DNA from: Aulostomus chinensis
Taxonomy: Eukaryota; Chordata; Actinopteri; Syngnathiformes; Aulostomidae
Assembly (NCBI GenBank): GCA_037954235.1
Contig: JBBMOA010000014.1
Location: 27,460,273-27,524,272, forward strand
Direction: 5' to 3'
DNA length: 64,000 nt
In this document: positions 1-13,506 of the stretch, in pieces
How the letters are laid out: every line of letters begins with the position of its first letter
Position numbering within the stretch: position 1 is the stretch's first letter
Notes under the pieces: model-generated
What the model saw: only the letters and a program-made list of their open reading frames with translations
Databases searched by the model: none
Told to the model about the DNA's origin: nothing
Made by a program: the position numbers and the translations under genes

Positions 1-1480
1 CTTCCCACGTCCGAGTTTTTGCCTTGGCGACTGCCATGGCTGCACACCGTTTGGCCTGCCGGTACCAGTCGGCTGCCTCTGGAGACCCACAGGCCAGCCA
101 TGCCCTGTAAGCCTCCTTCTTCAGCCTGACGACTCCCCTCACCTCTGGTGTCCACCAGGGGGTTCGCAGATTACCGCCGCAACCGGCCCCAGCAGCGTTA
201 CGGCCACAGCTCACAGCAGCCGCCTCAACAATGGCAGAGCGGAACATGGCCCATTTGGACTCAATGTCCCCCACCCCACGGGATGTGGTCAAAGTTCTGC
301 TGGAGGTGGGAGTTGAAGATCGTTCTGACTGGTTCTTCCGCCAGGCGTTCCCAACTAACCCTCACTACTCTTTTGGGCCTGCCGGGTCTGCGCGGCGTCT
401 TCCCCTGCCACCTGATCCAACTCACCACCAGATGGTGATCAGTTGACAGCTCAGCTCCTGTCTTCACCCAAGTGTCCAGAACATGCGGTCACAGGTCAAA
501 TGATACGACTATAAAATAGATCATAGACCTGCAACCTAGAATGTCCTGGTGCCACGTGCACCAATGGGCATCCTTATTTTCGAACATGGTGTCAGTTATG
601 GACAAACTGCGACTTGCACAGAAGTCCAATAACTGAACACCACTCGGGTTCAGGTCAGGCCTGCTGTTCCTCCCAATCATGCCCTTCCAGGTCACGCTGT
701 CATTGCCCACGTGAGCGCACCATCCAGTACCCTTCCCAAGGACTCCAAAAAGGGTGGATACTCTGAACTGGTGTTAGGCGCATACGCGCAGACCACCGTC
801 AGGACCCGTTTCCCGACCCAAAGGCGCAGGGAAGCAACCCTTTCGTCCACCAGGGTAAACCCCAACGTACAGGCAGAGAGTCTAGGGGCAACCAAGAAGC
901 CCACCCCCGCCCTCCACCTCTCACCTTGAGCAACTCCAGCAAAAGAGAAAGTCCAACCCCTCTCAAGGACTTGGGTTCGGGACCCAGAGCTATGTGTCGA
1001 GGTGAGGCCGACTACATCCAGCCGCTAACACTCAACCTCTTCCACCAGATCCAGCTCCTTCCTCGCCAGAGAGGTAACGCTCCATGTCCCAAAAGCCAGC
1101 TTCTATGCCTGGGGTTCAGACAGCCGAGGCCCCTTGGACTGCCACCCAAGCCACATTGCACCAGACCCCTCCGGTTCCTCCTATGGGTGGTGAGTCCAAG
1201 GGAGGACATGCTCGTGCCACCTTTTTGGGCTAGGCTCGGCCACCAGGCGCTCGTCGTTGAGCCCCTACCCCAGGCCTGGCTCAGGGCGGGGCCCCGGTGC
1301 CCCTCCGGGCAGGGTACACGTAGCACTTGTTGGCTTCTCCATGAGGGATCTGTTGAACCGTTCTTTGTCTGGCCCTTCACCGAGGACCAGTCTGCCTTGG
1401 GTGACCCTACCAGGGGCAAAATGCCCCCAACATCATAGCTCCTAGGGTCACTAGGGCACTCAAACTCCTCCACCACAATA
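1..1480 (-). pseudogene. LINE (family A) endonuclease and linker relic, copy 1, cut by the window edge
   Basis: Broken open frames on the minus strand read, from about 1030 down to 1, as the apurinic/apyrimidinic-type endonuclease of a non-LTR retrotransposon. Recognisable pieces are a stretch containing VLTVVCAYAPN (about 780-820), one with RPDLNPSGVQLLDFCAS (about 590-670), the terminal CTWHQD...RSMI motif (about 510-570) and ELSTDHHLVVSW (about 415-450), followed by the start of the endonuclease-RT linker. An intact element would nick target DNA and reverse-transcribe its own RNA. Several frame changes and stops break it. The 1040-1476 part is probably 5' sequence. The same family recurs at 36.6-38.2 kb and 56.1-57.3 kb. 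The family is recognised from fish genomes; its exact clade (I/jockey-like group) is uncertain. Confidence 0.75.
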
Positions 1481-4400
1481 AGGTGACAGTTCCCGGAGGA
1501 GTGTTTATCACGTGTTTATCATTTTCTGTGCAGCACATTTGCAATGTGTTAATGGTAATACTGTTGAAATTATATTGTTGATATAGATTTCATTGATTGT
1601 AGACTTACAGACAGGTAGACAAACCTGATGCTCATTTGCGTCCTCTCTGTAAGAGTAAATTGAGGTTTTAAAGGGTTCTTGTAATTTAACAACACCTAAT
1701 TCCTAGATGGGATTTGGTATTCTGTCTGGTGGCAAAAAGTGCAGGGAGTTAAGGGGAGCCAAATCAATCATTGTGGTAGGTTGTGTCTCAAAAAGTTGAA
1801 AACCACTGTTCTTTGGATGTATGTGAGGCTTTACTGAGTATGTACTATGCTGTTTGGTTTGACACCAAAAGCAGCAAAGTGGTCACTGACTGACCGAGTG
1901 GACAAGTGGAAATGTGTCTGTGCAGTATATTAAGTATGGTCATCTTCTAAAGTTGCTCATTCACATTTTTCTCTCATTAAAATGGCACCAAAGGGTGAGA
2001 TATGTTTTTCTTTTGTTGAATTTTACATCTCATGGACTGAATGAAATGTTATTGATTTAATTAATCAGGCTTCAGAGGACAATTTGCCGTGCACTCATTT
2101 TCCTGATGAGTGGATACCATTTGAGACATTAATGTTACCAAAAGATAGGGGAGCTGTTTCTAGTGTAGACCTTTTGTTTCCAGTAAGAAGCAAGGTGGGG
2201 CAATTAGATGGAAGTGAGAGACCCCTCTCCTCCACATTTTGGATCTTTGACCATGCATCAAGCCGTATACGAGGTTTCACCTCATTTTGTTTTTCCACAA
2301 ATAAACTAACACACTTCTCCATGACTTCATTTTGTATCTGGTTTGACAGTTCTATGTATAATACGTTTCAGATGAAAGATTTACATTCACTGAAGTCTAT
2401 GTGTATGTGGGAGCACATACATATGCTGGCATGTGATGATCATGGCTTTCTTAGTGTGACAACAGTTCCATCACAAGTCTGGGCCCCTTCTTTCAACTAG
2501 CTCTGCTTGCTGAAGCATCTGCTCTGGTATTTTATGTTTAATGATCACTATCCAGGTCAGGATACACTCATTCATCATGGATTTATTTTGAATGTTCAGC
2601 TGCAGAATACAGTAGCATACACATTGCATCTGTGCCAAGAGAGATGTGTCATATTCTCTATTCAATCTGTGTATTATAGTATGGAGGCTTAGCTGGAGAT
2701 TGCACAAAAAGAGAACTGGCAAGGGTATGTGTTTGTCTGCATGTAGAACAATGCATCCTATCACAGACAAACACAAACTCGCCAATTGTCCATTTTAAGA
2801 ATAAGACATATTCATTGCTCACAAACCAGCAGCATTGTTTCTCCAGACTAAGCTGCTCATCCACACATCACATTCTAGGCTTGATGAGAAAAATGAACAA
2901 ATGAGCTGTAAGGATGCCATAATAGGATTCCACCATGATATATTGATGCAGCAATTAAGCAAACACCTTGGCTCCTAGGGTTTGTAGTCTACTGCATTTA
3001 GTCTGGACACAAATCTGGGTTTAGAACTTCTAATTCAAAATTTTTTACTCATTTTTTTGGATGGGCTTCTTCAGTGAGCAAAAAGTCTTTATATTTTTTT
3101 CTTTTGCTGTTATTAAACAAGCTCCACAATATCATAATAGGTACATTTTCCTCGATGCGTTATTCTCAGAGTGACAGGATCACTCTCAGCTGAGATATTA
3201 ACATGATGATTAACATGAAAGGTGCTGTCGTCATTTCAAGACTCACTTTCACACACAAGTCTTACATTCCTCCACCAACGCTTTCCCCAGCTGAGTTACA
3301 GCAGGTTCCAAATTGAAAAATGTAACCACAAATTACAGCAGGAATGGGATGTAACTAGCTGACCCTAGAGAAAAATATGAAATCCATCTAAAGAAACCAA
3401 CATCAAAAATACAACTACTATATTCAGAAAAACTGCAGCAGAACTCATGGTCTGTCTATTATGTTTACAGGTACCACAAGGCTGCGACAGAATAACTAGC
3501 TAAATGGCAGCGTATATGGTTTTCAGTGGAATGTATTCCATCATTCCATTTTCTTCATAAAATCTTGAATTTGATTTTGGGGACAATGACATACATAGCT
3601 GTAGGGTTAGCAACTCTTGTTGTTAAACAGTGTGAGAAAACTAGACTTCTGCTTGTCCTTTGGCTCTGTTTTTGGCTTTGGGAAAATCTTCCCCAATGAG
3701 GAGATCACAACAAATCACAGGTAAGGTCCAATAGAGGGTGCTAGCGAGAACGTTCTGCTTAGTAACTGTGTATGCATGAAGTTTCAATGGAGAGCTTAAG
3801 TCAGTGGTGGAAATCTTGCAGGAGGGATTGATGACGATGAGCCAAAATTAGCAGCTGTGAGCACAACAAACCACATAAAAAGGAAAAAAAAAACTGAAAC
3901 TGAGGACTAAATAAGAGTCTTGCAACACAGGAGATAAAAGACAGTCAATATCTCTGGAATAGCTACCCACAAGCAACCATGTGGACATTAACTCCATCTG
4001 TTGTCTTTTAAATTGTTCCAAGTAGTGTCTTGTCATTGTGAAAAGCCTCTCAGCAATGAATATGATTGATTAAAATCCAAGCAGTAACAATTCAGTTTTG
4101 TTTCATTGTCTGTAGCTGATGCATGTACATACAGTTAACACAGTGAATGCCTTAATATACTGAGCTCATCAAAGAGACTAAGTTTGGAAGTAAACAATAT
4201 GTGTAGAAGTAATTCCAAGTGTTGTTGAAGGCTAAAGATCCAAATCCATTTGTGCTTAATAAATATGTTGGACAATACAAATTTGCAGTGGGAGGAAGAC
4301 ATACAGCTCATTAAATTCTCACATCACACACAGACATGTGTCAAGGAGAAGAAACATGACATGGTCTGGTTTGCACCTACATCCTTTTTCTCCTAATACT

Positions 4401-5436
4401 TAAGTTTAGTTCAAATGGACTGGGTGGTGGTAAAGTAAGCAGACATATTCCTGAGGCTGCTGCCTTCAGAGAGTGCCGGTGAATCTACACATGCTCATCT
4501 AATTTCTGAAATTCCTTTCTCCTGTTGCTTTAAGGGTATTACATGTTAATTAAGGATCTGGTTTTTCAATAGAGAAAGCTCTGAGGACATGTTAATTTAA
4601 ATATTGTCGACTTATCAATCATCCACTTTTGGAGCTATTTTCAGTCACAGCTGATCAGTGGATATATAACTGATCTCAGATACACCTCTTCAACCAACCA
4701 TGCAGCTGCTTGAGTCATCAGACCCATAGCAGTCTGAGTCAACTGAGCTTAAGAAACTCTGTTCTCCGCCCTTTAATTTGCTTCAGGATCAGCACTGCTG
4801 AGTGGTACCTCAGCATCATGCCCCTGAGTCTCTCCTCCTTCATTGTCATCAACAAGGCAGGCTGCAGGAGTATTTGGTAAGGGGGAGCATAATTCAGAGC
4901 CATCCGATTTCTAGCAAGAGCTGTGTCCGATTTTGGCAGTATGTCTGATTTGCTCTTTTTGGGGAATGGTCTCTGTGGATGGACTACAGTTCTACTCTGG
5001 ACTGGGGATGCATCATGATTCCCCCATCAGAGCTGGTCAGTGTGAATATGGAAAGGGAATTTTGGAGTTCCCTGTAAGTTGCTGCCATTAACTGATTGAT
5101 TGATGGATGGATCGATGATGGACGGATGGACAGATGGATATACAAATCGTTTTCACGTTTTTTGCATAAAAAACAGATCTTAACTGTATGTTATTTTGCT
5201 ATATCAAGCAAAATTATTTTTTAACAGAAAATATAATTTCAAGAGGCTGTTGTCAGTGAATAGTGATAAAATAATTTTCTAAACTAGGGAATATTAGCTA
5301 CCCCTCATAGAGGAATGTTGTTGAACCATGCATACTGTGTCTCCACCGTGAATGAAGAATGAGTCATTACTCATCCTTATTGTGTATCCTCAGAGGTTTT
5401 CAGCACCAGCCTACTATGCTCTGCTTTGCTGTGAAT
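1481..5436. other. No recognisable gene; A+T-rich DNA
   Basis: No long open frame with protein-like composition and no transposon ends were recognised. A short degenerate GATG-rich patch lies at about 5090-5145. Open frames here (for example 2084-2500) have no family resemblance. Confidence 0.6.
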
Positions 5437-6410
5437 GAAGGCAAGGCAAGTTTATTTGTATAGCACATTTCAGCAACAGGGCAATTCAAAGTGCTTTACA
5501 TAAAACAAGCATAAAAAGACATTCCACATAATTAAAGAAAGTAAAGACAGAGAAAGACATTCAACACAATTAGAAGAGTTACATTGCAGCTAAAGTAAAG
5601 TTAGAGATAGAAGCTAAACAGGCAGATATAAGTTACAGTGCAGTGTGAGATACTGATCTGAGGCCTCAAGTTTGATTTAATAATAGGCCACGGCAAACAT
5701 ATGGGTTTTCAGCTGTGATTTAAAAGAACTGAGAGTTTCAGCAGACCTACAGTTTTCTGCGAGTTTGTTCCAGATATGTGGAGCATAGAAACTAAATGCT
5801 GCTTCTCCGTGTGTGGTTCTGACTCTGGGGACAGAGAGCAGACCTGTTCCTGACGACCTGAGAGGTCTGGATGGTTCATAACGTACAAGCAGATCAGAAA
5901 TGTATTTTGGTCCTAAACCATTCAGTGCTTTATAAACCAGAAGTAGTATTTTAAAATAAATTCTTTGGCAGACAGGAAGCCAGTGCAAAGACCTGAGAAC
6001 TGGAGTGATATGATCTACTTTCCTGGTCTTAGTGAGGACTCCAGCAGCAGCATTCTGAATCAGTTGGAGCCGTCTGATGGATTTTTTAGGGAGACCTGTG
6101 AAGACACTGTTACAGCAGCCGAGTCTACTGAAGATAAACGCATGGACAAGCTTTTCCAAATCCTTTTGGGACATGAGTCCTTTAACCCTTGATATGTTCT
6201 TCAGGTAATAGTAGGCTGACTTTGTTACTGTCTTTATGTGGCTGTTAAGATTCAGGTCTGCGTCCATGACTACACCAAGATTTCTGGTTTGGTTTGTGCT
6301 TTTTATTATAACCGATTGAAGCTGAGCACAGACTTTTAATCGCTCTTCTTCGACTCCAAAGACAATTACTTCAGTTTTCTCTTTGTTATGTAATGAAAGG
6401 TGAGGAGGTT
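5437..6410 (-). pseudogene. L2-clade LINE, 3' end of ORF2 and 3' tail (copy L2-1)
   Basis: A 196-codon minus-strand frame (6267-5677) matches the C-terminal part of L2-clade ORF2, downstream of the RT catalytic core. It has the family pattern of a K-LVHAFIFSRLGCCNS-like block, LQLIQNAAAGVLT, a LHWLPV segment, ILLLVYKALNG and a final FKSQLKTHMF. Upstream, from 6410 to 6270, further matching residues (NQTRNLGVVMD) appear in another frame, so at least one frameshift separates the parts. The noncoding tail runs to 5437 and ends on the minus strand in TTGCCTTGCC, the short tandem tail also found on the L2 copy ending at 28290. The RT catalytic region is absent, so this is a dead, 5'-truncated copy, as is usual for LINEs. 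Confidence 0.85.
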
Positions 6411-6629
6411 GTAAATGGAAATTTTTGATTGATTATCTATGATTACACCAGTGTCTGTGTCTGTTTTGAATTATTCAATGACAAATTAGCTTGTTTATAG
6501 TTGTGCACAATTCCTCCATCTAGATAAGATGAAAATTCCATAAGACCTGTTAAAAATGAAAATAAAATAAAGCAGTAGGGCTACCCAAAAGTGATTGTAA
6601 AATTATAATAAATCATTAAAAATAAAAGG
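6411..6629. other. Spacer without recognisable features
   Basis: A+T-rich DNA between the truncated L2 copy and the AT palindrome. No gene seen. Confidence 0.6.
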
Positions 6630-6651
6630 ACAAAAAATGTGTAAGTTATTG

Positions 6652-6723
<72 letters not shown>

Positions 6724-6745
6724 CAATAACTTACACATTTTTTGT
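6630..6745. repeat. Perfect 116-bp AT-rich palindrome with (TA)n core
   Basis: Two perfect 25-base arms (6630-6654 and 6721-6745, beginning ACAAAAAATGTGTAAG) flank an uninterrupted TA run at 6655-6720. The whole block is its own reverse complement and could extrude as a cruciform or hairpin. The open frame across it (TyrIle repeats) is an artefact. Confidence 0.97.
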
Positions 6746-9700
6746 AAAATAGAAGGAAAGGTATCTGCCCAGAATGAGATAGTTTGTAGTGAAATAAATG
6801 AAAACATTTTAAATCATGCACAACCAGATGGTAGCCTTGTGAAATCATACATTAAGAGGCCTGATGTCACCCGACAGCATGAAGGCAATCAAAACCGACT
6901 TCCTATCTGCTGGCTCATCATTTCAACAGATGTCATGCCACTGTAATCTAATCAGGAGTAAGAGACCTTGGTCATTTTCATGGTTGTTTCACATATTTTC
7001 AAATCAAATGAATAACATGGCACTTGACAGCACACACATACTTGATGGTACTTGACATACTGAAGAAACCATTTAGTTTCATTAAGCCTTATAGTTTACA
7101 CCAACGATGGACTTTGCAGATAAGGGTGTTAGATCAATCGACAATGAGTGAAAACTGTACCAGCTATCAAGTCTCCCTTACAACACACTGTAAACAGATA
7201 CCTGACCATAAACCATTTGAAATCCAAACTTTTAAAAACTATTTCTTTATTATTTGTCAGAACTGTGTTGATTTGTGGTTTGGCATAGGCACAAAAATAC
7301 TTAAATGGTAAGGTTTGATAAATGATTGTGATTGGCATAGGCAAACACTCACACAGGGCAGTTGATCGAAGCATCTCATAGTACACACAAGTGTGGACTG
7401 ACTTGCTTTGAGGAAATTTGTGAGAGAAACCAACCACAACTGTCACTGAAAGAAATGTGTAGGATATGAATTTTGACATCATTAAAATAACTAATAAATA
7501 TGAAATAGTAATTCATTCATTCATTATACTAAGGTGGCAAGGGAACCTTTTGAAGTGATTTTTACATTTTCAACCTGAAAATAAAATTGATGAAATAACT
7601 GTCTGAAATGTCCATTTTACCAACAAAGTACTTTCAGACATTGTTTAGATGTTTTTCAACTACAAATATGTTTTCAATGACCTTTTGAAAAAGACAGAAA
7701 ATCAAGCATTTTTATACCTCCAGTCAAGAAGACATGATGAGATACATCCAGACACATAGTTAACATTTTATTAAAGCATAATTTTTCCAAGTCTTCCTCA
7801 AACACATTGTACCAAATAATTATTGCATATACATTTAAGCTAATGCCACTGGCAGATCAACACACTGGACTGTCCCAGCATTTGGTTCAAACATTCAAGC
7901 CAGATGGATGCTAATGGCTTGTTGATCCCCTGACTTTTCCTTTACAGGTAGATGCAGGGAAACTATGGGTTTGAGACATCCACCTTATCCATAGTAGCAA
8001 CAGTAATAATGTTAATGATCCTCTTTCTACTATTACTACTACTCATCCAGCTACATCATCAGGTGGGGGTGGGCAGTTTTAATTCACATCTCCAGAAATT
8101 ATAATAGGTTTGGTTGGACAGGTCAAAACAAGAATAGAGAATGAACCAGCTGATACATCATACCCATACATCTGGCCCAGTGTACATATGTGTGTGAGAG
8201 AAAAGAGGGAGAGCAAGAGAGACAGAGTTCATGGCTACAATGAAGGGTTACTTTTTTAGCCCTATCAACAATTTATCAAATTATAGTTTGGAAAACGTCA
8301 TTGGCTTATTTAGCCTCTTTTCACATTTATGGGCAGGGCCAAAGTGTGGACTTGACAACCAAAAGGGCTGAGAGCGGAGCTAGAGAAGATGAGGGGAGTG
8401 AGGACAACAGTTGTTCCAGTATTAAAGAACTGGGGGTTGTCACAGTGAGAGTGGTTCCAGCAGATTCAAGGTACAACATCTGATGTCTCTGACCAAAAGC
8501 TGGTTGAGTATGTATAACTAACACATACTTTTTGGTGAAGTTCAGCTCGCATGACAGTTCGGCAGGTGAAAAAAAGACCCACACATCACCATTACTCATT
8601 ACCTTTCCAATACTTTGATTTATGATTAAATATCTTCAAACCAATGACATTACCATCAACCTTGATTGTGTGTAGTGCTAATGTTACCTTTCTGGCCATT
8701 AATTAAGATTGTGAATATGATAAATAGTGTTATTAGAAATAATCATTCATTAATGGAATTTCATTAAACCCACCTTGGGGCACCACAGGGAAACAGTTCA
8801 CTGATTCAGTCTCATTAAAATGTACTAGATTATCAATTTGTAACGCTGATTAATAATTAACATAATAATTACAACCAATGCTATCTATTAATAGCATGTG
8901 GAAGTTAAGGGATTTGGCAGTTATTTTCGAGTAGGAGGCTGGAATACTATTTAATTTTGTGCAACATTGAAGAGACAGTCATAGATTCCAAAGCATTTAA
9001 TCCTTCAAGAACTGCAGGAAAAATGGCTGGCTGGGTTCTAAATCTGACATGACAAGATGAAAAATTGTTACCTGCCAACACAGTGTCACTGCTGCTGGCG
9101 TAATAGTCACAACATTTCATCAATCAATTTTGTGTAAAAAGGCATCAATTTCCCTTTTTTTATGAAAAGAGCAAAAATATCAAGTATGCTTTTAAATTAA
9201 CATTTTCCCTAAATTTGTGCTATCACTGTTGTACAGTATAAATCACAACTGTAAACAGAGACCAGTGGTAGCTGCACTTGGGGCACAAAAGGGCAGAATG
9301 GCCACCAAGGTATGAAGCCCAAAGGATTATTAGAAATCTTTCTAAGGACTCCCTTCTCTGGGCTTTTGGCTATTTGGTCTGGCTTTGAGACTCCACACAG
9401 ATAAATGAGAAACAATTGAAAGGAAAATGAAAAAAAACAGCAAGTGTAGGCACACAAAATGACCATTTCTGAAATACTCCCGATGGAATAAGAAGCCACA
9501 TGGAGGCTTGAACAGAATCATGTTGCACCTGGAATGCAGAGCAGCTGGTGCTTGTGTGTAAATATCCCAGTGTAAACATCATTTATTCTTGTTGTAGGAA
9601 TGGAGGGAGTTACTGATTAAAGTCATTAGGTTTAAGCCTAGCTTAAAATGCCATTTTAATATAAACTGTAATGACTGCATACATCGGTGACGGGATGATT

Positions 9701-12069
9701 ATAGTAATGACAATAGGTATTTGTGGCATTCACTCGCAATCTCCTGAATCTGTTGAATTTAATTTCACCACTCTCTAAGAGTGAAATATGATATTCCCAG
9801 ATTAATGTCTCCACATAAAGCTCCAGTGATTAGAATAGATTAGATTGAATTGGACTTGATTCAATTAAAGAGAATTATATTTGACTGACACATTACTGAT
9901 GAACGTCTGTATTCTGTGAAAGGTTTCAGAGAGACCCTTCCCCACTGTGTTTAGCGGAACCAGTACAGCTTGGCTAATTATTCCAGAAGGAGATGAGATG
10001 TGCATATTAATCCAAAAGAATATTCATTTCTCCAATTCTGCATTCTTCACTGCTAATGTATTCCCTGATGTAAATACCTAGAAGAAAAGCAGCACTGCTA
10101 CTGATAAATAATGCACCACTGATAAATGAAGTAGTGTGTATGTGGTGTGTGTGTATTTGTGAGAACCCTTATTTGAGAGATGTGTGCTAATGCAGTCATT
10201 CTCTTTAGGCTGTGTTTTTTTTCCCCCCTTTTCCTGTGAAAGTGCTGCTGTGACTAAACAAAGCATATGTTTCTTACTCTGCCTATCTTACATAGCATTC
10301 CAGGAAGGTTTTCTCCCTTGACAGACCAGCTGTTGCAATTATGAACACATGTCAGCGTGTGTGTGTGTGTGTGTTTAAGCATACCTGCAAGCTTCCACAG
10401 GATGTTTCTATGTATGCTAAACTATTTGACTTGATTGGTAGATACTACAAAGTACAAGCATCAAAAGTTGAAGAGATTTATTTTTTGTTTATTGTATGTT
10501 TTCACAAATAAATTATTTATATGATGTGACACATAGAAACCACAAACACATAAAGACGACTCTCAAAACACTTGCTTAGTCCCAGATCATCTGCCTGTCA
10601 CTAGAATACTTGCATGTGAGCATTTTTCTGCAACAGACAAAAAAAAACATCAACACTTCAGAGAGTTATTGTACTTAGCTGTTGAAGATCAATTGACTTA
10701 TATTGAATCAATCCTGTATAAGGGATGAAAGGAAGAGGAAACATTGGAAACCACAAAAGTGACAGTGTTTGCTGTTTCTTACTTACATGTCACTCTAACC
10801 TGCCTTGATATTTACAAATGGAAATTTGGTAAGAAAGCCAGCTAAATCTGAACTATTTATAGACTGATTAAAAAAGACCTGTTAAACTTTTTAACAAGTT
10901 TTGTGAATCATTCATATTACTCTATTTTTATTGTTCTGTCGTTGTTATTATTATTGTTGTTTTTATCAAAAACCTTCCTTAACAATTTAATGAAAAAAAA
11001 ACCCACATGTCTTTGGTTTGAGTTTTATGCAATTCTTGACAGAATTTAGGGTTTACATTGATTACATTGGATTACATTGAAAAGGTTGCAGTTCGAAAGA
11101 TGAAATCAGAATAACTTAATTCTTACTGCTATAACAACAGAAGTAAGGCATGCAGTTAGATAAAATGTCTGTAAATCAATATGTTTCAACTTTTTGAACA
11201 GTTATTTGATGATGAGGCAATGAAGACCATTTCCTCTGATAACTGAAGCAATGTGTTAAATATTTATTTTTTTAGCAGGTTAAACTGTTCAGAATATGAT
11301 CCCTGGCAAAATGACAAAGACACAGTTTTATATTTTTGAGAAATCAAGAATCCAGATATTCCAGCAATCAGATAATCATCCAGGGATGAGTAACAAATCC
11401 TGGTAGTTAGACCCAAGGCTAAATCAGGCCTATTTAATATCAAATCCTGGAGTATTGAGTTCAAATGTTAACAGTTCAACTACTGGTACAGCAAAACTTG
11501 AAAAATAGATTTTTCTATTTGACACAAAAGTATCTTAGACATTATCTCACCAGTTGTTGCTGAGAATGCATGTTATTATTGGTCAAACAAGATGTATAGC
11601 TAGAAACATGAGAAATGTGTCAACATGTTTAGCAAATTCCATCATGTGAAGAGAAATGCAGTTTCAAATCATAAATATGACTGGTCACACAATATCACTC
11701 ATGCAAGTAGCAGCAAATAGCACCCTAGTCTTTTTACAGGGATGGAGATTGACAACAAAGGGGCAGGCAGACCAGAATAGCATGTGATGGGGGGTAAATA
11801 CGGTCAGTAAAAACAGCAGTGTCAAGTAAGCAGTAAATATACTGTACCTAACAGTGATGTTAGATAACCACTTTGTCACCAGAGCAACAGTGTGTTTGAC
11901 TTCCAGAATTTTTCATAATAAGGTTCTTAAAGCAAGTTCAGACTTCTAACAAAGCAATAATAATAATAAGGTATTGGTGCTTTTATTTTGAAGGCAAAAT
12001 CACTACACTAAATATCCGGGTCAGACATGTTCAGGAAGACATGCTCATAATCCAATAACATGTCTGTTT
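6746..12069. other. Long unique A+T-rich stretch, no gene recognised
   Basis: No coding frame with family resemblance was found. Short features only: a GT run near 10360-10374, and TAATTA-rich patches near 8700-8900 and 9960-10060. Part of this may be conserved regulatory DNA, but that cannot be judged from one sequence. Confidence 0.55.
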
Positions 12070-12150
12070 GTGTCAGTAGAGACCCCGTCTCTCAACCAAT
12101 GTCAGCTTGGATTGGCTCCAGTCCCCCTCAGCCCTCTCAAAGTGGTATAG
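12070..12150 (+). repeat. Fragment of SINE family B 3' module
   Basis: The stretch with ACCAATGTCAGC...GGATTGGCTCCAGTCCCCCTC matches the 3' part of the complete copy at 12332-12541. The tRNA-like head is missing. Confidence 0.6.
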
Positions 12151-12331
12151 CTTATTAATGAACAAATTTGGGATCTGATCCAATACAAGTTTGGATACAA
12201 GAAGACTGTCGTCAACCATTGCTTGCTCTTTTTTGTTGCTTTTAGCAGCATAGAACGAATGATTTTGCTGTTCTTTTTACACTGCAGGACTTCAGTTGTC
12301 TATATTAATCATGTTTGGTATTTATCAGAAG

Positions 12332-12541
12332 GGGAGGCATGGCTCAGAGGAAGAGTGGCTGTCTCGCAACTGGATCCTCACTTCCCCCGGTGACCATGTC
12401 AAAGTATCCTTGGGCAAGATACTGAACCCTTAATTGCTCCTGATGGCCCTGTCACGGACTGGCAACCCATCCAGGGTTTACCCGCCACTCACCCAATGTC
12501 AGCTGGGATAAGCTCCAGCACCCCCCTCCCCCGGAGCCCAC
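12332..12541 (+). repeat. SINE family B, tRNA-like head with internal deletion
   Basis: The head carries an A-box-like TGGCTCAGAGG at 12340-12350. Compared with the minus-strand copy at 47976-48130, about 15 bases including the B box (GGTTCGA) are missing after GGATCCTCAC. The body (CTTGGGCAAGATACTGAACCC, then AATTGCTCCTGATGGCCCTG) matches that copy. The 3' part (CTGGCAACCCATCCAGGG...GGATAAGCTCCAGC) is shared with the more abundant SINE family A. Such SINEs are transcribed by RNA polymerase III and mobilised by a partner LINE. Without a B box this copy should be silent. Confidence 0.75.
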
Positions 12542-13506
12542 ATAATTTATGTTAAACCTGTACAACAGAAGACCATTTAGGCAGTCAGTTGGTTTGAACA
12601 AGTCTCAAATTGGTAACACATTCCAGTAGTTGAGATGGGTGACCTGATTATCTTGTAGTGATATACCCAAGTATTTCCTAGTCAGATGACATTATTAGGT
12701 AAAGGCAGGCCCAATGTGAGCAATAACTTTATATCCCAGCTCCCAAAAGCACAGCAATCAAAATACACCAGAGGCCTGTTCAACGAAGCAAGTTCAACAT
12801 ATCCAGAGTAACTGGGTCTGTTACCTGGGTTAAAAAACCCACACAGCCGCAAACAGAATAATTAGAAGTAAGGATTTAATTTCCAATTCGTCAGACAGTC
12901 CACAGGATGGTCATTCATAACTGTAAAATCTGGAAATTCCAGCTTGCAGCCCTCACCTGATACAGGATCTGGTTAGGATGGGAACTAAGGTCTCTGCTGA
13001 GCTCTCAGTTAGCACAGGAACCTCTGGGGCTGCTCACTGTTGAACTCCCTCCCCGGTACTCTCTTGACTATGTTTCCTCTCAGGACAGAAACACACTGAT
13101 TATATAGGCTGATCACACAACCTCATTAAAGGTGAGTCATTCAGGGACCTCGTACACAAAGTTCCTATCTATAGCTTGTTCATTATAGAGAAAAATCCAA
13201 ACAATTAATTCAGGACTTCAGAAGGAGGGGGCTGTAGGCTAGGATTGTATCAGAAAAAAACGGAGTGGTATCACAAAGTGTGTGGCATTAAAGAAGGTGG
13301 TTTGGAAACATCTACGAGGCTGAGAGGAAGGGGAGGATGTCTTCGATGTGTGTTGAGAACTGTCAACTATGACCTGCGCTGCATGGACACATTCACACAC
13401 TGACGGTGGAAAGTAGATAAACTTCTCACTCTCAAGTGGAGAGCTCAGGATAACCTACTAGAGAGAAACACCACTGACAAGGTGACAATGTATTCTATCC
13501 ATTGCC
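12542..13506. other. Unassigned sequence, possibly an old DNA-transposon fragment
   Basis: A stretch from about 12775 (AGAGGCCTGTTCAACGAAGC, then CAGAGTAACTGGG) resembles the ends of fish DNA-transposon repeats in style. No matching inverted end or target duplication was found. The rest shows nothing recognisable. Confidence 0.35.

Noticed and set aside
926..1476. Overlapping open frames of 154-170 codons on both strands
   Set aside because: They are shadows of G+C-rich LINE 5' sequence; neither shows protein-like motifs.
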